Shown here: in pieces, positions 1 through 5,476 of the stretch
How the letters are laid out: every line of letters starts with the position of its first letter
How positions within the stretch are numbered: the first letter of the stretch is position 1
Assembly (NCBI GenBank): GCA_030698575.1
Contig: JAUYMQ010000310.1
Span: 1-5,476, forward strand
Length of the DNA: 5,476 nt
From: Deltaproteobacteria bacterium
GTDB lineage: Bacteria; JAUYMQ01
Direction of reading: 5' to 3'
The notes under the pieces: model-generated
The model's input: only the letters and a program-made list of their open reading frames with translations
The model's database searches: none
What the model was told of the DNA's origin: nothing
Program-made: the position numbers and the translations under genes

Positions 1-406
<406 letters not shown>

Positions 407-418
407 TTAATACTGGAG

Positions 419-440
419 GGAAGAGGCCGAAACCTCTCCC
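419..440 (-). other. Leader hairpin just upstream of 16S
   Basis: GGGAGAGG at 440-433 pairs with CCTCTTCC at 426-419 around a TTTCGG loop, giving eight base pairs including one G-U. It lies 13 bases before the predicted mature 16S end. No T-tract follows, so it is unlikely to be a terminator. A role in pre-rRNA folding or processing is inference. Confidence 0.5.
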
Positions 441-487
441 TTTGGTTCTATTGCTCCAGAGCCCGAACCATCAAAAGCGTACTATTT

Positions 488-499
488 AGTTTTCAAAGA
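488..499 (-). promoter_or_regulatory. boxA-like antitermination element
   Basis: TCTTTGAAAACT on the minus strand resembles the CTTTGAAAACT boxA-type element commonly found in rRNA leaders and spacers, where NusB/NusE bind nascent RNA to suppress Rho termination. It sits about 17 bases after the inferred transcription start and about 80 bases before 16S, the expected place. The call rests on sequence similarity and position only. Confidence 0.6.
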
Positions 500-522
500 C
501 CTGGTCCCATCGTGGACCGTAC

Positions 523-551
523 TTTATAGCCCCACGCGTCATGGGTGTCAA
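523..551 (-). promoter_or_regulatory. Strong sigma-70-type rrn promoter
   Basis: A perfect -35 box TTGACA (551-546) is separated by exactly 17 bases from a -10 box TATAAA (528-523), one mismatch from TATAAT. The inferred start is near 516, giving a leader of about 110 bases before 16S. A boxA-like element and leader hairpins follow. The upstream stretch includes a T-run (590-585) and ATAAAT (570-565), only moderately AT-rich, so an UP element is uncertain. This is the most consensus-like promoter in the window, as expected for an rRNA operon. Confidence 0.8.
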
Positions 552-771
552 GGCATTTCACCCGATTTATCCGCATGGGGACTGAAAAAATAGCAGGCTG
601 GAGAGGCGGGGAAGAACGCGGTGCAAGAATGCTCGGATTTCATGGGTCGGTCGGAGCCTGACACCGCCCCGTGACGGCCAGGGGCGCCTGGCACGAACGC
701 TTGGCGGCCGGGACCCCGGGCCGGGCTCGAAGTCCCGGGAAGGGCTTTTCCGTCGCTTTAATTACTTGAAA
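552..771. other. Intergenic spacer between tyrS and the rrn promoter, no gene seen
   Basis: These 220 bases hold no convincing coding sequence on either strand. There are GC-rich inverted repeats on the minus strand: GCCAGG/CCTGGC around a CGCC loop (692-677), and CCGGGAC near 742-736 complementary to GTCCCGG near 714-708. None is followed by a T-tract, so they are not good intrinsic terminators. A run of six T follows CAGCCTGCTA at about 600-591, but the only partner for its stem (CAGGCT, 660-655) is over 50 bases away. How tyrS transcription stops is therefore unclear. Confidence 0.6.
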
Positions 772-2013
772 TTATTCGGTTTTATTGAATATCACACGTT
801 TGAAGTGTCGTTTTCCCACCTGCAGCGTGAGGGTGTCGCGCGCCGGGACCTCCGCCTCCGGGTCGGTGATGCGTTCACCGTTCACCCGAACACCCCCCTG
901 GGCGATGAGCCGGCGGGCCTCCCCCCTCGAAGCTGCGAGCCCCGTTGCCTGCAGAAGGCCGGGCAGCCAGACCATGCCGTCCTCGGGCAGTGGATGGGCC
1001 ACCTCCTCGATGTCCGAGGGAACCTCCCGCTGGCGATGGACCCGGATGAAGTGCGCGCGCCCCGCCTCGGCGCCCTCGGTCCCATGGAATCGGGCTGCGA
1101 TCTCGGCCGCCAAATCTTCCTTGGCCGCCATCGGATGGACCTTTCCCGCGGCAAGGCCGCCCCGCAGTTCCTCGATTTCGGCGGCGGTCCGATCAGACAG
1201 CAGCTCGTAGTAGCGCATCATGAGGTCGTCCGAGATCGACATGAGCTTGCCGAACATCTCCTCCGGAGATTCGGTGATGCCGACATAGTTGCCCAGGGTC
1301 TTGCTCATCTTGTCCTTGCCGTCCAGCCCCTCGAGCAACGGCATCGTTAGAACGACCTGGGGCTCCTGCCCCCGCGCGCGCTGGATCTCGCGTCCCACCA
1401 GGAGGTTGAATTTCTGATCCGTCCCGCCCAGCTCGACGTCCGCCCTTAGCGCCACCGAGTCGTAACCCTGGATGAGCGGGTAGAGGAATTCGTGAATGTG
1501 GATGGGCAGGCCCGCGCGGTAGCGCTTGCTGAAATCATCGCGTTCGAGCATGCGCGCGACGGTGGAGCTCGCGGCGAGCCCAATCATCTCGGCCGAGGTC
1601 ATCGCTCCCATCCAGGTGCTGTTGAAGGCGATTTCGGTGCGTTCCCGGTCGAGGATCTTGAAGATCTGGGTCTCGTAGGTGCGCGCGTTGTCAGCGATCT
1701 CCTCGGGCGTAACGGGCCTCCGCACTTCCGAACGGCCCGTGGGGTCGCCGATAAGCGCCGTGAAATCCCCGACGAGGAAAATCACCTGATGCCCGGCTTC
1801 CTGAAACTGCCTGAGCTTCTGGATAAGCACGGTATGGCCGAGGTGGAGATCGGGGGCTGTCGGATCGAAGCCGGCCTTGACGCGGAGGGGGCGTTCTTCC
1901 CGAAGGGAGCGCTGAAGGCGCTGGCGCAGTTCCCCCTCGTCGATAATCTCGACTGCGCCCCGTCGTATCTCCCGGAGCTGCTGTTCGAGATCGGGTGTTC
2001 CCACAGTGTTCAC
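772..2013 (-). CDS. tyrS: Tyrosyl-tRNA synthetase, type 2 (TyrZ-like)
   Basis: This class I aminoacyl-tRNA synthetase attaches tyrosine to tRNA-Tyr in the cytoplasm, via tyrosyl-adenylate. The 413-residue length fits the family. The Rossmann catalytic domain carries the HIGH-type motif as HLGH (residues 57-60), the tyrosine-pocket and dimer-core region with QGYDSVAL (182-189) and [10 protein letters not shown] (195-204), and the KMSKS motif as KMSKT (235-239). An S4-type RNA-binding domain occupies roughly residues 347-405. The combination HLGH plus KMSK(S/T) marks the type 2 subfamily, unlike the E. coli-type enzyme with KFGKT. The GTG start at 2013 overlaps the ymdB stop by four bases (GTGA), indicating translational coupling. 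A second GTG at 2004 has GGAG (2016-2013) eight bases upstream and may be the true start, giving 410 residues. The gene ends in TAA about 220 bases before the rrn promoter. Confidence 0.96.
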   Translation of the reverse strand: MNTVGTPDLEQQLREIRRGAVEIIDEGELRQRLQRSLREERPLRVKAGFDPTAPDLHLGHTVLIQKLRQFQEAGHQVIFLVGDFTALIGDPTGRSEVRRPVTPEEIADNARTYETQIFKILDRERTEIAFNSTWMGAMTSAEMIGLAASSTVARMLERDDFSKRYRAGLPIHIHEFLYPLIQGYDSVALRADVELGGTDQKFNLLVGREIQRARGQEPQVVLTMPLLEGLDGKDKMSKTLGNYVGITESPEEMFGKLMSISDDLMMRYYELLSDRTAAEIEELRGGLAAGKVHPMAAKEDLAAEIAARFHGTEGAEAGRAHFIRVHRQREVPSDIEEVAHPLPEDGMVWLPGLLQATGLAASRGEARRLIAQGGVRVNGERITDPEAEVPARDTLTLQVGKRHFKRVIFNKTE

Positions 2014-2792
2014 TCCAGCGGCTCGTCCACGCGCCGCACGCTGATTGCCCTGCCCGTCTCGGGATCAACCTCCAGGATTGCTCCCTGCAGCCGCACGTCC
2101 CCGGTCGCGGGCTCGAAACGCCGCGGCATGCTCGTGACGAAGCGCTCGATCACGATCTCCTTCCGCATGCCGATGACCGAGTCGTGCGGACCGGTCATGC
2201 CTGCGTCGGTCAGATAGGCCGTCCCCTTCGGCAGGATTTTCTCGTCCGATGTCTGGACATGCGTGTGAGTCCCGATGACCAGGCTCACCTGGCCGTCGAG
2301 GTACCAGCCCATCGCCTTTTTCTCGCTGGTGGCCTCGGCGTGCAAGTCGACCAGGATCACCCTGGTTTCCTGCCGAATCGCCTCGATCTCCTCGCGAACC
2401 GTCTGGAAGGGGCAGCTCTTGGGCCGCATGAAGACGTTTCCCTCGATGTTGATCACGCCGACCTTCACGCCGTCGGCCGTCTTCGCCACCACACTCCCCC
2501 GCCCGGGGTTGCCCGGGGGATAGTTCGCGGGCCTGAGCAGCCGGGGCTCGAACCCAATCACGTCGATCACCTGTTTCTTGTCCCACACGTGATTTCCAGA
2601 GGTCATGACGTGGACGCCGGCGTCAAGCAGCTCATCAACCGTGTCCGGCGTAACCCCCGCGCCGCCGGCCGCGTTCTCGACGTTCGCGACAACCAGCGCG
2701 ATTCCTTCGTTCGCGACGAGCCTCGGCGCAATCACCTTCACGGCGTTACGCCCGGGCTGGCCGAACACATCCCCGATAAACAGGATCTTCAT
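2010..2792 (-). CDS. ymdB: YmdB/TIGR00282-family metallophosphoesterase (cyclic nucleotide phosphodiesterase)
   Basis: The 260-residue product matches the YmdB family in length and along its whole sequence. In Bacillus subtilis YmdB is a dinuclear-metal phosphodiesterase that hydrolyses 2',3'-cyclic nucleotides and influences RNase Y-related mRNA turnover and biofilm choice. Expected metal ligands are all visible: D8 in [10 protein letters not shown]39-N40 in NVEN, N67-H68 in GNHVWD, H151 in [12 protein letters not shown], and H176 and H178 in [11 protein letters not shown]. There is no signal peptide, so it is cytoplasmic. The ATG at 2792 is chosen because GAGG (2801-2798) lies five bases upstream and [11 protein letters not shown] is the typical family N-terminus; longer in-frame extensions overlap the upstream gene. 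It starts seven bases after the cyclo-ligase gene and its stop overlaps the tyrS start. The physiological substrate here is inferred from the family. Confidence 0.93.
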   Translation of the reverse strand: MKILFIGDVFGQPGRNAVKVIAPRLVANEGIALVVANVENAAGGAGVTPDTVDELLDAGVHVMTSGNHVWDKKQVIDVIGFEPRLLRPANYPPGNPGRGSVVAKTADGVKVGVINIEGNVFMRPKSCPFQTVREEIEAIRQETRVILVDLHAEATSEKKAMGWYLDGQVSLVIGTHTHVQTSDEKILPKGTAYLTDAGMTGPHDSVIGMRKEIVIERFVTSMPRRFEPATGDVRLQGAILEVDPETGRAISVRRVDEPLE

Positions 2793-2799
2793 GATCGCC

Positions 2800-3399
2800 T
2801 CAAGCCTCCCCACCGGCGTTACGCCGCCCGGGTACGAGGCTTCGTGCTTCGGTGACCACAATCTCAACGCCTCGATCGTGGGCCTCGTCGGGCAACCGCG
2901 TCCGCATCTGCATTTCGAACGCGATCCCAATCGTGATCGGGCCTCCCTCCGCGAGAAGCCGATCGTAGTAGCCGCCGCCGAAACCGAGGCGGCGCCCTTC
3001 TGGATCGAACGCAAGGCCGGGCAGCACCAGCAACTCCACCGCCGGGAACGGGACCCTTCGCCCTGCTTCGTCCGGCGGTTCCGGCACCCCGTAGGCGCCG
3101 GGGTGTAGCTGCCCCGCACTCTCTATCTCTAAAAACTCGAGGGCGCGCGCCGCGGCTCGTGCCCGCGGGAATACCACGCGCTTCCCTTCCGCGCGAGCCA
3201 ATTCAACGAGCGGCAGCAGGTCGGCTTCACCGCGAATCGGCGCGTAGAGCGCCACGACCTTCGCCCGCGTCCAGACCGGGAGAGCGGCCACACGCCGCCG
3301 GATGGCATCGCTCCAGGCGGCGCGGTCGAGATCGGAGATCTCTTCGCGGGCCGACTTCACCTCGCGCCGCAGGGCGGCCTTCGTGTCCGCTTCGCGCAA
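2800..3399 (-). CDS. fthC: 5-formyltetrahydrofolate cyclo-ligase (TTG start)
   Basis: This enzyme (also called Fau/YgfA or MTHFS) converts 5-formyltetrahydrofolate to 5,10-methenyltetrahydrofolate using ATP, returning a stored folate to the one-carbon pool. The 199-residue product has the typical N-terminal basic helix (TKAALRREV, about residues 6-14), the YAPIRGEADL strand-loop (about 52-61), the signature nucleotide-binding motif GFGGGYYDRL (139-148) and the C-terminal HDRGVEIVVTE (174-184; the family usually has D where E180 is). The frame stays open up to 3630 with no ATG in a sensible place. TTG at 3399 was chosen because GGAG (3409-3406) lies six bases upstream and homology begins at once. 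The stop overlaps the ymdB ribosome binding site. The neighbouring zapA gene and 6S-like RNA match a widespread gene order. Confidence 0.92.
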   Translation of the reverse strand: MREADTKAALRREVKSAREEISDLDRAAWSDAIRRRVAALPVWTRAKVVALYAPIRGEADLLPLVELARAEGKRVVFPRARAAARALEFLEIESAGQLHPGAYGVPEPPDEAGRRVPFPAVELLVLPGLAFDPEGRRLGFGGGYYDRLLAEGGPITIGIAFEMQMRTRLPDEAHDRGVEIVVTEARSLVPGRRNAGGEA

Positions 3400-3403
3400 C
3401 GCC

Positions 3404-3562
3404 CGCTCCGTCGTCCCAGGGGGCCTCGGGCCAGCAATGGTTCGCCTGCAGATGAGCGCGCCCCGGCGCAGATTGAGGGATGGGGCGAAACTCCTGCTCA
3501 AGAAAACAGTGGCGGGGCGATCGCGCGGCGCGAAGCGAACCAGCCGGGGATCAACGGGAGCG
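3404..3562 (-). ncRNA. ssrS: Probable 6S RNA (ssrS)
   Basis: The gap of about 150 bases between zapA and the cyclo-ligase gene folds into one long, interrupted hairpin, as 6S RNA does. Going inwards: CGCTCCCGTT (3562-3553) pairs with GACGGAGCG (3412-3404) with one bulge; CCGGC (3547-3543) with GCTGG (3435-3431, one G-U); TGGTTCGC (3542-3535) with GCGAACCA (3445-3438), eight perfect pairs; a bubble of 15 and 13 bases; CGCCCCG (3519-3513) with CGGGGCG (3465-3459); and an apical stem TTGAG/CTCAA plus GGA/TCC (3501-3473). 6S RNA mimics an open promoter and sequesters sigma-70 RNA polymerase. The order coiled-coil gene, zapA, ssrS, cyclo-ligase is known in gammaproteobacteria such as Pseudomonas. 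The length (about 160) is slightly short, ends are approximate, and the outer stem overlaps the zapA 3' end and the fthC ribosome binding site. Alternatively it is a cis-acting mRNA structure. Confidence 0.55.
3406..3409 (-). promoter_or_regulatory. Ribosome binding site that fixes the TTG start of the cyclo-ligase gene
   Basis: GGAG lies six bases before TTG at 3399. No ATG or GTG in the frame has comparable support. In the predicted 6S-like fold these bases pair with CTCC at 3560-3557, in the last codons of zapA, so the site could be occluded in a read-through transcript. Confidence 0.6.
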
Positions 3563-3907
3563 GCGCGACCGCTTGCCGGGCGCGGTCTCGCCCAGCGCTC
3601 CATCCGCGAGGTGGATGAGCTTCCGGACACGTTCCGCGGTGATGCCGGCGGTCGCTTGCAGATCCTCTCTGCCGGGAAGGAGTTCGCCGGCCATGTTCAG
3701 CGCGGCGAGTACAGCGACGCCCAGCGGGTCGGGAGAACCGGAGCTTCCCGCCAGCTCCTGCATTTTGCTATCCACGTAGGCCGCGATTCGGTGCGCCGAC
3801 TCTTCGCTTTCATCGCTCCGAATCCGGTACTCGCGGCCGAAGATCTTCACAGCCGTGGATTGCTTGGCCCGGGCCTCGGTCCGCCGGGCCTCACCCTTCT
3901 GCACCAT
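3551..3907 (-). CDS. zapA: Cell division protein ZapA
   Basis: ZapA binds FtsZ and bundles its protofilaments, stabilising the Z ring at mid-cell. The 118-residue product fits the family: after a charged tail of about 17 residues the N-terminal globular domain reads TAVKIFGREYRIRSDESEE (18-36), then AHRIAAYVDSKMQEL (38-52) and the strongly conserved helix LGVAVLAALNMAGEL (62-76), followed by a C-terminal helical part and a basic tail (KRSRRSR). The ATG at 3907 was chosen because homology begins shortly after it and GGGGGA lies about three bases upstream; the open frame extends to 4138 but this overlaps the preceding coiled-coil gene and is low-complexity. It starts 44 bases after that gene. 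The following 6S-like RNA and cyclo-ligase gene give the classic zapA context. Confidence 0.92.
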   Translation of the reverse strand: MVQKGEARRTEARAKQSTAVKIFGREYRIRSDESEESAHRIAAYVDSKMQELAGSSGSPDPLGVAVLAALNMAGELLPGREDLQATAGITAERVRKLIHLADGALGETAPGKRSRRSR

Positions 3908-3951
3908 GGGTCCCCCGTCGTAGTGCGCGCTGCCTGCGCGCGCGCTCCGGT

Positions 3952-4194
3952 TCAGGTCGGCCTGTCGGGCGGGAGTCCGAGCTTCTGCAGCTCGTTGAGG
4001 AGGATGTTCACGCGCTCGAGCGCGCGCTTTCGCTGCGCCTGGAGGGTTGCGACATCGCGATCGCGCTGGCCGAGCACCCGGTCTTTTTGCTCCAGCAGAT
4101 GCAGCAGCTTGGCCCTCTCCCGCCCGAGGGCACGGCACCGATCTGCCAGCGCTTTGACCTTGGTCTCGAGCTCGAGAAAAAGGCTCGTCTTCAT
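3952..4194 (-). CDS. Small coiled-coil protein, TIGR02449/ZapB-like
   Basis: The 80-residue product is almost entirely a charged amphipathic helix with heptad-like leucines from about residue 5 to 73 (LFLELETKVKALADRCRAL, then AKLLHLLEQK, then ALERVNILLNELQKLGL). There is no signal peptide or membrane segment. Its size, composition and position directly upstream of zapA match the small TIGR02449-type coiled-coil proteins paired with zapA in gammaproteobacteria, which are thought to act like ZapB as a ZapA/Z-ring partner. The ATG at 4194 was chosen over one at 4290 because GAGG lies five bases upstream and the coiled coil starts immediately. The 32 residues before it would span the probable promoter. 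The family assignment is from pattern and context; a generic short coiled coil cannot be excluded. Confidence 0.75.
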   Translation of the reverse strand: MKTSLFLELETKVKALADRCRALGRERAKLLHLLEQKDRVLGQRDRDVATLQAQRKRALERVNILLNELQKLGLPPDRPT

Positions 4195-4233
4195 GAAAGC
4201 CTCAGGGGGTATCTCTCGGGCCGGAATTTGCCC

Positions 4234-4262
4234 ACAGTACGAAGGGTTGCGGGCGAAGTCAA
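4234..4262 (-). promoter_or_regulatory. Probable sigma-70 promoter of the zap/fthC/ymdB/tyrS cluster
   Basis: TTGACT (4262-4257), one mismatch from the consensus -35, is followed after 17 bases by TACTGT (4239-4234), a weak -10 keeping the first TA and final T. It lies in the 107-bp gap after gltD and would start transcription near 4227, about 33 bases before the coiled-coil gene. The ideal spacing and location support it; the poor -10 lowers confidence. Confidence 0.45.
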
Positions 4263-4301
4263 GGAAGGTTCCTGAAGTGCTTGCCGCCACGGACGGGGCG
4301 T

Positions 4302-5476
4302 TCAGCGCGCCTTGCCGTTCCGGCGCAGGTAGGCATCGATCCCGCGTGCTGCGTCACGACCCTCGCGGATGGCCCAGACGATGAGCGACTGGCCCCTGCG
4401 AGCGTCGCCGGCGGCGAACAGGCCCGGGACGCTGGACATTCCGTTCTCGTCAACCGCCACGTTGCCGCGTGGATCCAGCTTGACCCCCGACTGCTCCACC
4501 AGGCCCTCATGGATGGGGTGGACAAAGCCCATGGCCAGCAGCACGAGATCGGCCTTGAGCTCGACAGTCGACCCGGGGATCTCCTCGATGCGCGGGCGCC
4601 CGGTGGAATCGCGCTCCCCGAGTTCGATTTCCACAAGCTCGAGCCCCGTCACCCGGCCCTCGGCTCCGAGAAACCGTTTGGTCATGACCGAGAAGCGACG
4701 CTCGCCCCCCTCCTCGTGCGAAGTCGAGGAGCGGAACATCAGCGGCCAGTCCGGCCAGAGTATGAGCGGCGATCGCTCGTCGGGCGGACGCTCCAGCAGC
4801 TCGAGGTTCGTGACGCTGAGCGCGCCCTGGCGGTGACAGGTCCCGATGCAGTCCGACCCGGTGTCGCCGCCACCGATTACAACAGCATGCTTTCCCTCCG
4901 CAGTGATGCTCACGGCAGGATCGGCGGCATCGCCGGCGACGTGCCTGTTCTGCTGGGGCAGGAACTCCATCGCGAAATGAACCCCTTGAAGGTCGCGCCC
5001 CGGTACCGGTAGATCGCGCGGCTTCTCCGCGCCCGTGGCGATGAGGATCGCGTCGTATTCTTTCCTGAGATCCGCCAGGGGCACTTCCACGCCGACGTGA
5101 ACGCCGGGCTGGAAGTTGACGCCCTCGGCGATCATCTGCTCGAGCCGGCGGTCGAGAACACGCTTCTCCATCTTGAAGTCGGGAATCCCGTAGCGGAGAA
5201 GCCCCCCGATGCGGTCCGACTTCTCGAAAACCGTCACCTCGTGGCCCGCGCGGCGCAGCTGCTGCGCCGCGGCCAGGCCCGCAGGCCCCGATCCGACGAC
5301 CGCCGCGCGCTTCCCGGTGAGCTTCGCGGGTGGCTCGGGCTTCACCCACCCCTCGCGCCAGGCCCGGTTGGCGATGGCGTTCTCGATCATCTCGATCGTC
5401 ACCGCCTTGTCGTTGATCGCGAGAACACAGGCAGCCTCACAGGGGGCCGGGCAGAGGCGCCCGGTGAATTCCGGGA
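4302..5476 (-). CDS. gltD: Glutamate synthase small (beta) subunit, partial (5' end off the right edge)
   Basis: GltD supplies electrons from NADPH to the large subunit GltB, which makes glutamate from glutamine and 2-oxoglutarate in ammonia assimilation. About 390 residues are visible of the usual 470-490. The frame continues from the GTG at 5402 to the window edge and there encodes part of the N-terminal iron-sulfur region ([12 protein letters not shown], with three cysteines visible), so the gene truly starts outside. Then come [14 protein letters not shown], the FAD site VVGSGPAG (about visible residues 59-66) with [13 protein letters not shown], the NADPH site [12 protein letters not shown] (about 198-209), and the C-terminal FAD motif [16 protein letters not shown] (about 354-369). 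The stop is TGA at 4304-4302. gltB would be expected upstream, beyond the window. Related homologues include NADPH oxidoreductase subunits and NfnB-like proteins, but the N-terminal and YGIPDFK pattern fits GltD best. Confidence 0.93.
   Translation of the reverse strand, partial: PEFTGRLCPAPCEAACVLAINDKAVTIEMIENAIANRAWREGWVKPEPPAKLTGKRAAVVGSGPAGLAAAQQLRRAGHEVTVFEKSDRIGGLLRYGIPDFKMEKRVLDRRLEQMIAEGVNFQPGVHVGVEVPLADLRKEYDAILIATGAEKPRDLPVPGRDLQGVHFAMEFLPQQNRHVAGDAADPAVSITAEGKHAVVIGGGDTGSDCIGTCHRQGALSVTNLELLERPPDERSPLILWPDWPLMFRSSTSHEEGGERRFSVMTKRFLGAEGRVTGLELVEIELGERDSTGRPRIEEIPGSTVELKADLVLLAMGFVHPIHEGLVEQSGVKLDPRGNVAVDENGMSSVPGLFAAGDARRGQSLIVWAIREGRDAARGIDAYLRRNGKAR

Larger units (their letters stand above)
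407..516 (-). promoter_or_regulatory. rrn leader (5' external transcribed spacer of pre-16S rRNA)
   Basis: This is the transcribed leader between the inferred start site (about 516, seven bases after the -10 box) and mature 16S. It contains several local inverted repeats: GGTCC/GGACC (518-514 with 507-503), TGGTTC/GAACCA (470-465 with 448-443) and an 8-bp stem with one G-U pair (440-433 with 426-419). Such leaders carry antitermination signals and RNase III processing stems. The 3' half of a processing stem would lie downstream of 16S, outside the window. The exact start site and mature 5' end are inferred from spacing, not measured. Confidence 0.65.

Noticed and set aside
585-660. CAGGCT/AGCCTG repeat followed by TATTTTTT as a terminator
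   Set aside because: The arms are only 6 bp and enclose over 50 bases, too weak for an intrinsic terminator.
677-692. GCCAGG/CCTGGC hairpin as a tyrS terminator
   Set aside because: The 6-bp stem is perfect but is followed by GC-rich sequence, not a T-tract.
1995-2855. Plus-strand open frame (286 codons) antisense to ymdB
   Set aside because: The minus-strand frame has a complete set of family metal ligands; this one shows no recognisable motif.
2793-3119. N-terminal extension of ymdB to 3119
   Set aside because: It runs out of frame through the conserved cyclo-ligase coding sequence; the typical YmdB N-terminus begins at 2792.
3908-4138. N-terminal extension of zapA to an ATG at 4138
   Set aside because: The extension overlaps the coiled-coil gene, is alanine/arginine-rich without homology, and ATG at 3907 has a ribosome binding site and the usual ZapA length.
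3302-4384. Long plus-strand open frame (360 codons) antisense to fthC, zapA and the coiled-coil gene
   Set aside because: It crosses four well-supported minus-strand elements, its product is low-complexity and arginine/serine-rich, and it is a typical GC-rich shadow frame.

Overview
This is a GC-rich bacterial chromosomal window in which every supported gene lies on the minus strand, so transcription runs from high to low coordinates. The terminal 406 bases are the 5' part of a 16S rRNA gene with the universal bacterial 8F and EUB338 sites. Its sequence (for example the GAATATTGCGCAATGGGGGAAACCCTGACG-type region around E. coli 360-390) and the gene content resemble a deltaproteobacterial-type lineage or an uncultivated candidate phylum. 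No closer placement can be made by eye.

In transcription order the window holds: (1) the 3' part of gltD, the glutamate synthase small subunit, running off the right edge; (2) a short intergenic region with a plausible promoter; (3) a compact cluster of a small coiled-coil protein (TIGR02449/ZapB-like), zapA, a structured 150-nt gap that looks like 6S RNA (ssrS), 5-formyltetrahydrofolate cyclo-ligase starting at TTG, a YmdB/TIGR00282 phosphodiesterase, and a type-2 tyrosyl-tRNA synthetase; (4) a 365-bp spacer with a near-consensus sigma-70 promoter (TTGACA, 17 bp, TATAAA), a boxA-like antitermination element and leader hairpins; (5) the 16S rRNA gene. Spacing from the cyclo-ligase to tyrS is very tight (7 bp, then a 4-bp overlap), which indicates co-transcription and translational coupling.

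The genes are housekeeping: division (zapA and the coiled-coil partner), one-carbon metabolism, RNA/cyclic-nucleotide turnover, tRNA charging, nitrogen assimilation and ribosome synthesis. No mobile element, CRISPR array, tRNA or defence system was seen. The main discovery is the likely unannotated 6S RNA in the conserved coiled-coil/zapA/ssrS/cyclo-ligase arrangement, with the ribosome binding site of the cyclo-ligase gene lying in the outer stem of the predicted fold.
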